From Comamonadaceae bacterium (GTDB taxonomy: Bacteria > Pseudomonadota > Gammaproteobacteria > Burkholderiales > Burkholderiaceae_C), in the NCBI GenBank assembly GCA_947476285.1, contig CANJPU010000001.1, positions 146,677 to 210,676 of the forward strand: a DNA stretch of 64,000 bases, read 5' to 3'. The notes under the pieces are model-generated. The model saw only the letters and a program-made list of their open reading frames with translations, ran no database searches and was not told the DNA's origin. How positions within the stretch are numbered: position 1 is the stretch's first letter; the number at the start of each line of letters is the position of its first letter. Made by a program: the position numbers and the translations under genes. Positions 58,081-64,000 of this stretch are shown here, piece after piece.

Positions 58081-60209
58081 GCACTGACGCCATGTCCAGC
58101 CTGATGCGCGCACGGTCCATCGTGATCCTGGGCGCATCCACCGACCCCGAGAAATTCGCCAACAGGCCATTGGTTTACCTGAGGAAGCTTGGGTTTGCCG
58201 GGCCTGTGTTTCCTGTGCACCCGCAAGCGGCCGACATCGAGGGCTTCCGTTGCTACCGCTCGCTCGATGATGTGCCCGGTCCAGTCGATGTGGCCATCAT
58301 CGCGCGGCCGGCCGAGCATGTGCCGACCGAAGTGGCGCGTTGCATCGCGCGCGGCATCCGCGCTTTCGTGGTGTTCAGCGCAGGCTTTGCCGAAGCCGGC
58401 CCCGAAGGCGCCTTGCTGCAGCAGCAACTCCTTGATATGTGCAAGTCGGCCGGTGCTGTCATGTGCGGGCCCAATTGCACTGGCGTGGTGGACGCACCGA
58501 CTGGCGCGGCCTTGAGCTTCATGACGAACCTGGACAAAGAAGTCGCGGCCGGCGGCAGCGTCGCCCTGGTGTCGGGCAGTGGCTCGATCGCCGCCATGTT
58601 GTTTCAGGGGCGTGGCGGTCTCATCAGCTCGGTTGCGTCCATTGGCAACGAAGCCGTCACCACAGCGGCGGACTTCATCGCCGACGCCGTCGAGCAGCCT
58701 GGTATCAGCGGTGTGATCTGCTTCCTGGAAGCCATCCGGGACCCCCAGGGCATGATGAGTGCCCTGCGACGGGCGAGCCTGCTGCGCAAGCCGGTGGCGC
58801 TTCTGAAGGGCGGACGAACCGCCCGCTCCGCACAGGTCGCGGCAACCCACACAGGTGCCATGGTGGACGATGACATGGCCACCCAGGCGATGTTCGACCA
58901 CTGCAACGCGATCCGCGCGGGGTCCATCGAGGAGCTGAAGCTGCTGGCAACCCTGATGCACGCAGCGGCCAGTCGTTCCATCGGCCCGGGCATCGGTGTG
59001 CTCACGCCTTCGGGTGGCACGGCGGTGCTGATCGTTGACGAGATCACCACGCACGGACTCGACTTGCCAGAACTAACCGAGGCCAGCTGCGCGGCTCTGC
59101 AAGAACTCATCCCGCAGGCAACACCGGCCAACCCGATGGACATCACCGGCTTCGGCGCGAATTCGCAACCGATCTTCAGCGCCGCCATCAGCGCCATGCT
59201 GGACGATCCCTCGGTGGATGTCCTGCTGGTTCCGATGGGAGGCGGTGTCGGCAAGGTGGGCAGCGGGCGGGCGCAGGCGCTGATAGAGGCCGGCTCGCGC
59301 ACCGGCAAGCTGCTGGTGCCGATCTGGCAAGGCACCACGCGCGAACAGCCTGGCTACGAGGCGATGCTGACCGCAGGCCTGCCGGTGATGACCGACTATG
59401 CGCTGCTGGTCGCGGCACTTGGCAAGCTGATCGCGCATCGCCGCCGCTGCCTGGCATCACAGGAAAGCCTTGGGCCGCCCACCTTGCTGCCAGCAGCCGC
59501 TCTGGCCTTGGCGCGCGGCGCGATCGCCCGGGGAGATCTTTCGCTGAGCGAGCCGCAGGTGAAAGCGATTTTTGCCGCCAGTGCCATCGCGATTCCTGCC
59601 TTCCGATTGCTTGCGCCCGCGGGCGAGGCCCCCGAAGATTTGCCACTTCGCTTTCCGGTGGTGCTCAAAGTGGTCAGCCCCGACATCGTGCACAAGAGTG
59701 CGGTGGGTGGCGTCGCCATGGTCAATACGCCAGGTGAGCTGGGGCCGGCGCTACGCAGCATGCGATCCGAAGTGGGCTCGCGCTGCCCTGCGGCCCGTAT
59801 CGACGGCTGGCTGGTGGAAGAAGTCATTGCCGCTGGACTCGAACTGTTGGTGGGCATCAAGCGCGACGCAGGCTTTGGCTGCCTGCTGACGCTGGCCCTC
59901 GGGGGCACCTGGGCCAACTCGCTGCGTGGCGCGGTGACTGCACTGCTGCCGCTCACACCCGCTGGTGCACGCGATCTGGTGCGGCGCTTCTTCCATGACA
60001 GCGAGGAGATCGCCGCGTTGGATGCGCTGTCAGACCTTCTCCTGAAGCTCGCCGCCATCGCGCAAGCCCTGGGCGATCAACTCGACGTGCTGGAAGTCAA
60101 CCCGGTGAAGCTGTCGGGCGGACCCAACGCCGAGGCGATCGCGCTGGACGGCGTGCTCACCTTTGCCGCCCCTCCTTTGCTCCTTCCCACTGACACGAGG
60201 ACCCCATGA
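58065..60209 (+). CDS. NDP-forming acyl-CoA synthetase (acetate-CoA ligase ADP-forming family)
   Basis: A 714-residue single-chain ligase with a CoA-binding Rossmann domain (about 15-130, 'IVILGASTDPEKFANRPLVY'), a succinyl-CoA-synthetase-like domain, and a C-terminal ATP-grasp domain (about 500-705, 'FPVVLKVVSPDIVHKSAVGG'). The phosphohistidine is probably H262 in 'AATHTGAMVDDD'. Unlike AMP-forming ligases it makes acyl-CoA with ADP and phosphate; relatives include pimeloyl-CoA, feruloyl-CoA and acetate-CoA ligases. ATG 58065 overlaps the ThDP gene; ATG 58092 is an alternative. Its stop overlaps the start of the CoA-ester lyase (ATGA), suggesting that the acyl-CoA formed is cleaved by that lyase. 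Confidence 0.92.
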   Translation: MGEQLSTDAMSSLMRARSIVILGASTDPEKFANRPLVYLRKLGFAGPVFPVHPQAADIEGFRCYRSLDDVPGPVDVAIIARPAEHVPTEVARCIARGIRAFVVFSAGFAEAGPEGALLQQQLLDMCKSAGAVMCGPNCTGVVDAPTGAALSFMTNLDKEVAAGGSVALVSGSGSIAAMLFQGRGGLISSVASIGNEAVTTAADFIADAVEQPGISGVICFLEAIRDPQGMMSALRRASLLRKPVALLKGGRTARSAQVAATHTGAMVDDDMATQAMFDHCNAIRAGSIEELKLLATLMHAAASRSIGPGIGVLTPSGGTAVLIVDEITTHGLDLPELTEASCAALQELIPQATPANPMDITGFGANSQPIFSAAISAMLDDPSVDVLLVPMGGGVGKVGSGRAQALIEAGSRTGKLLVPIWQGTTREQPGYEAMLTAGLPVMTDYALLVAALGKLIAHRRRCLASQESLGPPTLLPAAALALARGAIARGDLSLSEPQVKAIFAASAIAIPAFRLLAPAGEAPEDLPLRFPVVLKVVSPDIVHKSAVGGVAMVNTPGELGPALRSMRSEVGSRCPAARIDGWLVEEVIAAGLELLVGIKRDAGFGCLLTLALGGTWANSLRGAVTALLPLTPAGARDLVRRFFHDSEEIAALDALSDLLLKLAAIAQALGDQLDVLEVNPVKLSGGPNAEAIALDGVLTFAAPPLLLPTDTRTP

Positions 60210-61108
60210 CCAAGCTCTATCCGCGCAAGACCAATCTGCGCCGCACGCAGCTCATCACCCCCTGCGACGACGCATGGGACTTGATGCACAAGGCAGCCCG
60301 ATCGAAGACCGACATCGTGCGGCTGGAACTGGAAGACGGCGTCTTGCCGGCACGCAAGACACAGGCCCGCCAATGGTGCCTGCGCGGACTGCAGGAGATC
60401 GACTGGGGCGACAAGGAAATATGGGTGCGCATCACTCACTTCGACTACGGCTACGCCGAAGAAGACATCGACATGCTGGTGCAGGGCCAGCCCAATGTCA
60501 TTCTGATGGGCAAGGCGCAAGGCCCGCAGGACTTGCTGCACCTGGACCAACTGATAGGCGACGCCGAGCGGCGCCATGGCATCCCGCCTGGCACGGTGAA
60601 GATGGGCTGCGTGATCGAGCGAATCCGCGCCGTGCACACGGTCGAGGCACTGGCCGCCTGCTCGCCCCGCATGAGCATGATGTGCTGCGGTCTGGATGAC
60701 CTATCCAACGAATACGGTTACCGTCTGACCCGCCTGCCGGCCGACGCGCTGGAAACGCTGTATGTGCGCAGCCGGGTTGTGCTGGCCGCACGGCTTGCGG
60801 GAATCACCGCGCTCGACTATCCCTATCTCAAGTACCGTGACCTGGAATCGTCCGAGCTGGATGCGCGCTTCTCGGCGCGCCTGGGCTTCCACGGCAAGCA
60901 GATCATTTCGCCCGCGCAAGCAGAGGGCGTGCACCGGGCTTTTGCGCCGACCGAGAAAGAACTGGCATGGGCCACCGCGATCCTGGACACTGTAGAAAAG
61001 GCCCAGGGCAGCACGACCGCAGTCTTCATCATCAACGGCGAAATGATCGATGCGCCCCACATCCTGCAGGCAAGAAAAATCATGGAGCGGCAACGTACGT
61101 CAGCGTAG
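60206..61108 (+). CDS. HpcH/HpaI-type CoA-ester lyase (CitE family)
   Basis: A 300-residue TIM-barrel lyase; GAGG precedes ATG 60206. The core 'DIVRLELEDGVLPARKTQAR' supplies the acid and Arg for CoA-ester/metal binding, 'MGCVIERIRAVHTVE' the metal-binding Glu, and 'MSMMCCGLDDLSNEYG' the Asp. It would cleave a 3-hydroxyacyl-CoA to acetyl- or propionyl-CoA and a 2-keto acid. Coupled by ATGA to the NDP-forming ligase, it makes sense as the enzyme acting on that ligase's product. It is not closely similar to the CoA-ester lyase at 51.5 kb. Confidence 0.9.
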   Translation: MTKLYPRKTNLRRTQLITPCDDAWDLMHKAARSKTDIVRLELEDGVLPARKTQARQWCLRGLQEIDWGDKEIWVRITHFDYGYAEEDIDMLVQGQPNVILMGKAQGPQDLLHLDQLIGDAERRHGIPPGTVKMGCVIERIRAVHTVEALAACSPRMSMMCCGLDDLSNEYGYRLTRLPADALETLYVRSRVVLAARLAGITALDYPYLKYRDLESSELDARFSARLGFHGKQIISPAQAEGVHRAFAPTEKELAWATAILDTVEKAQGSTTAVFIINGEMIDAPHILQARKIMERQRTSA

Positions 61109-61126
61109 GACGTAGGACAATGCGAC

Positions 61127-61927
61127 ATGGACTTCGAACCCTCCATCACCCCACCGGCCAGCCCCACTGTGCTGGTCTGGTCATTCGCATTCGCGCAAGG
61201 CCAGTTTCTCTTGCCAGGTGATGATGCGGCCCCCACCCCCGGCCCCTTGATCGACGCGCAAGTACGCCATTACCTCGGCCGCCTGGGCGGTCTGGATGCG
61301 TGGGCCTTGCAACTGAATGAGGCGCCCGATGGCTGGCGCAAGGTGCCGCTGCGCAATGCGATGATGGACATGCCGCCCTGGCATGGCGGCCTGGCAGGCC
61401 GGGCGGCACAGCTCATTGAATGGGATCGCGCGCATCGCTACTGCGGTGTCTGCGGCACGCCGACCGAGCGCCTGGAGAATGAACGGGCGCGTAAATGCCC
61501 GGCTTGCAATTACCTGGCCTATCCGCGCCTGACACCTGCCATGATGGTGCTGATCTGGCGCCCCGGGCAAGTGCTGCTGGCGCGGTCCGCGCGCTTTGTC
61601 AAAGGCAATTACAGCGCGCTTGCGGGCTTCGTCGAGGCCGGCGAGACCATCGAGGAGTGCGTGAGTCGTGAGGCCTATGAGGAAGTCGGCGTACGCATCA
61701 CCGATCTGCGCTATTACGGCAGCCAGAGCTGGCCTTTCCCCAACAGCCTGATGATCGCGTTCACCGCGCGCTGGGAGAGCGGCGACATCGTGCCGCAACC
61801 CGATGAAATTGAAGATGCACAGTGGTTCGCGCTGGATGCGCTGCCCGGCATACCACCTCGATTCAGCATTTCAGGTCATTTGATCCGCGACACCGTCGCG
61901 GCGCTGATGGAGGGCAGGCAGCTTTGA
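61127..61927 (+). CDS. nudC: NADH pyrophosphatase / RNA de-capping Nudix hydrolase NudC
   Basis: A 266-residue NudC. Zinc ligands C106, C109, C124 and C127 ('CGVCG' and 'CPAC') separate the N-terminal domain from the Nudix domain. The Nudix box runs 167-189 ('GFVEAGETIEECVSREAYEE' then VGV). The NudC-specific SQSWPFPNS is at 199-207, where SQPWPFPxS is usual. It hydrolyses NAD(H) to NMN and AMP and removes NAD caps from RNA. It starts 18 bp after the CoA-ester lyase, so it may be carried on the same transcript, though it is a housekeeping gene and may have its own promoter. Confidence 0.95.
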   Translation: MDFEPSITPPASPTVLVWSFAFAQGQFLLPGDDAAPTPGPLIDAQVRHYLGRLGGLDAWALQLNEAPDGWRKVPLRNAMMDMPPWHGGLAGRAAQLIEWDRAHRYCGVCGTPTERLENERARKCPACNYLAYPRLTPAMMVLIWRPGQVLLARSARFVKGNYSALAGFVEAGETIEECVSREAYEEVGVRITDLRYYGSQSWPFPNSLMIAFTARWESGDIVPQPDEIEDAQWFALDALPGIPPRFSISGHLIRDTVAALMEGRQL

Positions 61928-61969
61928 GAGGCTGGCACAGAGGACGTCGCATCTGCCGCGCAGAATGCC

Positions 61970-62791
61970 TCAGACCGGCGCCATCAGCTCTTGATCTTGC
62001 TCCTGCTCGTGGGCAAGCAAAGCGTGCAACTTGCGCTCCAGCACTCGAAACTCGTTGGTGTAGGGCAACTCAGACGAGTCCCTGGGCCGCCCGAAGGGAA
62101 GCACTATGTTTTCCAGAATGCGTCCGCCCGGTCCCATGATGATGACGCGGTCTCCCAGCAACAGGGCTTCGGTGAGATCGTGGGTGACGAAGATGACGCT
62201 GCTACGCCTGCGCTCCCATAAGTCTAGAAATTGCACCCGGGCCGCCTCGCGGGTTTGGGCATCCAAAGCCGCGAAGGGCTCGTCCATCAATATCAAGTCA
62301 GGATCAAGCGCCCAGGTGCGCGCCAGGGCGACACGCTGTCGCATGCCCTGCGATAGCTGCCACGGATAACGATCCTCGGCGCCTGCCAAACCGAGCCTGA
62401 CCATCAGCTCATGTGCCCGGGCGCGCCGTTCAGCGCGCCCCACGCCGCGCACCTCCAGCCCGATCTCGACATTGCCCATGGCGGTTCGTGAAGGAACCAG
62501 CGCGTCACGTGCGAACATGTAGCCCAGGTGCTCACGCGCTGCGCGCGGGCTCTTTCCCTTGACCTGGACCTGACCGGCCTGAGGGTCTAGAAGACCGGCG
62601 AGCAGATTGAGCACACTGGTCTTGCCGCAACCGCTGCGACCGACGATGACGAGAAATTCGCCATCCCCGCATTCCAGGTTGAAGTTCTCCAGAATCGTCG
62701 TGACTGCACCGGTCGCATGATTTTCGAAGCGTACCGTGATGCCACTGAGTTGGGCCAGCGGCCCGGTCGACTTCACACTTTCCTCTGGCAT
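61970..62791 (-). CDS. Nitrate/sulfonate/taurine-type ABC transporter ATP-binding protein (SsuB/TauB-like)
   Basis: A 273-residue ATPase. ATG 62791 has AAGGAG 7 nt upstream; an in-frame ATG 62818 lacks one. Walker A is GRSGCGKTS (51-59), the signature is 'LSQGMRQRVALAR', Walker B is 'LILMDEP' and the H-loop is 'FVTHDLTEAL'. It would power uptake of a sulfonate, nitrate, taurine or aromatic acid. It follows the permease gene by 27 bp. The matching binding-protein gene is only a fragment, so the transporter may be non-functional or use a distant receptor. Confidence 0.92.
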   Translation of the reverse strand: MPEESVKSTGPLAQLSGITVRFENHATGAVTTILENFNLECGDGEFLVIVGRSGCGKTSVLNLLAGLLDPQAGQVQVKGKSPRAAREHLGYMFARDALVPSRTAMGNVEIGLEVRGVGRAERRARAHELMVRLGLAGAEDRYPWQLSQGMRQRVALARTWALDPDLILMDEPFAALDAQTREAARVQFLDLWERRRSSVIFVTHDLTEALLLGDRVIIMGPGGRILENIVLPFGRPRDSSELPYTNEFRVLERKLHALLAHEQEQDQELMAPV

Positions 62792-62818
62792 GTCAGCTCC
62801 TTGCCATCGCGTCGCCAT

Positions 62819-63655
62819 TCAGCGCGCTGTCGGGGGCTGCCAACGAAGCAGACGCCGTCCAGCAAGCTCGCTGAGGGTATTGAAAAATGCGGCAGTGATC
62901 ATCAACAGTATGAGCACCGCATACACCGTGGCCAAATCGAACACTCCCGCGCTGCGGGCTATCAACTGACCCAGCCCGTCCGCCGAGGCGATGAGTTCGG
63001 AGGCAATGACACCAAGCAGCGAGTAGATCAAACCCAATCGCACCCCCACCAGGATGGACGGGAGCGCCGCTGGCAGAACCACCTTACGCAGGATCTTCGC
63101 CTTAGATGCACCCAGAGTCACCATCATTCGCATCGCCTCCGGATCGGCAGCGCTAACACCGGCCATGGCGTTGAGAATCATGATGAACACCACCAGGCTT
63201 ACCGCAAGCGCAACCTTGGCCGACATGGTGATGCCAAACACGATGATGAACACCGGCGCCAGGGCGATGCGCGGCATGGCGTTCAATGCGCTGAGAAAGG
63301 GGGCGATGACGCGCTGCACTGTGGTCAGCAGTCCCAGCATGAGGCCAAAGGGAATGCCGATCACGGCCGCAATCAGCAATCCATAGCCAGTCGCCTGAAG
63401 CGTCGCCCAGTAGTTAGGCCACAGCGTGCCGCCACCCGACAGCGCGAGGAAGGCCTGCCACACCGCACCCGGGCTTTGCACCACGACCTTCACGCCCCAG
63501 TTGAAGACATGGGCGATCTGCCACAGCCCCACCGCGACCAGAATGACCAGCACTTGCAATAGCAAGGTGGTGAGCCAGATCGGCATGGGTGCGCGCACCG
63601 CCCCATCACTCGCGCTGGCGGCCGGCTGGGCGATCCGGGTATCAGCCGCGGGCAT
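62819..63655 (-). CDS. Nitrate/sulfonate/taurine-type ABC transporter permease (SsuC/TauC-like)
   Basis: A 278-residue permease with six predicted helices. The EAA loop is 'EAMRMMVTLGASKAKILRKV' followed by 'VLPAALPSILVGVRLGLI', a pattern specific to the SsuC/TauC/NrtB group. The N-terminal 20 residues are polar. It is 47 bp downstream of the remnant of the binding-protein gene on the same strand, the usual order being binding protein, permease, ATPase. Confidence 0.92.
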   Translation of the reverse strand: MPAADTRIAQPAASASDGAVRAPMPIWLTTLLLQVLVILVAVGLWQIAHVFNWGVKVVVQSPGAVWQAFLALSGGGTLWPNYWATLQATGYGLLIAAVIGIPFGLMLGLLTTVQRVIAPFLSALNAMPRIALAPVFIIVFGITMSAKVALAVSLVVFIMILNAMAGVSAADPEAMRMMVTLGASKAKILRKVVLPAALPSILVGVRLGLIYSLLGVIASELIASADGLGQLIARSAGVFDLATVYAVLILLMITAAFFNTLSELAGRRLLRWQPPTAR

Positions 63656-63702
63656 TCGGTTTCTCTACTTCTTCGCGTTGGGCAGACAAGCCTGCGTCGT
63701 GA

Positions 63703-63867
63703 TTACAGTTTGGCCTGGCAGGCCGAGGACACATATTCGCCATAAGCAGGAAGAGTGGTTCCGCTGGGCAGCAGAATCGATTGGGCGCCCCACGACTTCG
63801 CGTCGATCTTGGGGGTGGGCCATGACGATTTGTACTGCTGCCAGAAACTCTCGGGGCAATGTCCCGA
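63703..63867 (-). pseudogene. 3' remnant of an ABC substrate-binding protein gene (truncated)
   Basis: On the minus strand a frame ending at TAA 63705-63703 encodes 54 residues, including 'SFWQQYKSSWPTPKIDAKSW', then 'GAQSILLPSGTTLPAYGEYV' and 'SSACQAKL'. This looks like the C-terminal tail of a periplasmic binding protein of the NMT1/SsuA type, which should stand exactly here, upstream of the SsuC-like permease. The frame is closed by TGA at 63870-63868 and has no usable start codon, so the 5' part of the gene (about 270 codons) is missing. The breakpoint lies close to 63868, next to the unidentified ORF end at the window edge. Confidence 0.7.
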
Positions 63868-63910
63868 TCACTGTTGAACGCTGCCGGGTGACGGCTCCTC
63901 TGACGTGATA

Positions 63911-64000
63911 CTACGCGGCTTTTCTTTCGCTGGCCTGCACGGCGGTTTGCCGAGCCTCCAAGACCGTCATCAGGAAGTTCATATCCCGATGCCCGCGCAG
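63911..64000 (-). CDS. C-terminal end of an unidentified ORF at the right edge
   Basis: From the window edge a minus-strand frame reads 29 residues ('LRGHRDMNFLMTVLEARQTA' then 'VQASERKAA') to a TAG at 63913-63911. I do not recognise the family. Because it ends about 40 bp from the point where the binding-protein gene is cut, it could be the 3' end of a transposase gene in an inserted element; the 40 bp between contain no repeat I can pair within the window. Too short for a firm call. Confidence 0.4.
   Translation of the reverse strand: MRGHRDMNFLMTVLEARQTAVQASERKAA

Noticed and set aside
1..64000. CRISPR arrays, tRNA or rRNA genes, integrase or att sites
   Set aside because: No regularly spaced repeats, cloverleaf sequences, rRNA-like tracts or recombinase genes were seen; the only mobile-element hint is the unresolved right edge.

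Overview
The window is high-GC and densely coded, with almost every gene followed closely or overlapped (ATGA/TGATG junctions) by the next. Its most telling trait is nine separate genes for Bug/TctC-type periplasmic solute receptors (tripartite tricarboxylate transporter family), none next to a TctA or TctB membrane gene. That expansion is typical of Burkholderiales (Bordetella, Achromobacter, Cupriavidus and Comamonadaceae relatives), so a betaproteobacterial chromosome or megaplasmid is inferred. The content is catabolic: dehydrogenases, CoA ligases, acyl-CoA dehydrogenases, ring hydroxylation, aldol-type lyases and ABC importers. I saw no rRNA, tRNA, CRISPR array or phage module.

Layout. 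0-4.3 kb (minus strand): 3-hydroxyisobutyrate-dehydrogenase-like enzyme, MFS transporter, a UGSC-family protein interrupted by an in-frame TGA, and the N-terminus of an aldehyde dehydrogenase. 4.6-5.6 kb: Bug receptor. 5.7-13.9 kb (minus): eight-gene operon with two tandem alpha/beta hydrolases, a complete peptide/opine-type ABC importer and a zinc alcohol dehydrogenase. 14.1-23.8 kb: three Bug receptors, an Asp/Glu racemase/arylmalonate-decarboxylase-like protein, an old-yellow-enzyme/FeS flavoprotein, an isocitrate-lyase/PEP-mutase-like lyase and a divergent aconitase. 23.9-32.2 kb (minus): SDR, Liv-type ABC importer with a LivM-LivG fusion, a Rieske ring-hydroxylating oxygenase (alpha, beta, ferredoxin) and a cupin, probably one aromatic-acid uptake and oxidation unit. 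32.4-36.6 kb (plus): LysR regulator, Bug receptor, MDR oxidoreductase, D-2-hydroxyacid dehydrogenase. 36.6-51.5 kb (minus): long run with hydantoinase, CobW-type metallochaperone, CoA ligase, two acyl-CoA dehydrogenases, three Bug receptors (two near-duplicates), a methyltransferase and two unknown proteins; its right third is visibly AT-richer. 51.5-61.9 kb: a LysR gene bracketed by inverted copies of a 33-bp element, controlling a leftward VOC-flavin monooxygenase fusion and a rightward ThDP enzyme / NDP-forming acyl-CoA ligase / CoA-ester lyase operon, then NudC. 62.0-64.0 kb: SsuB/SsuC-type ABC genes whose substrate-binding gene survives only as a 3' remnant beside an unidentified ORF end.

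The strongest unusual item is at 1.6 kb. Two open frames that would look like separate genes are joined by an in-frame TGA in the context Gly-Cys-UGA-Gly-Ser-Cys, followed at the right distance by a hairpin that fits the bacterial SECIS pattern. This is best read as one 574-residue selenoprotein of the poorly characterised UGSC family. The second is the duplicated promoter/operator-like element around the LysR gene at 55.3-56.3 kb, placed symmetrically with respect to both target genes.
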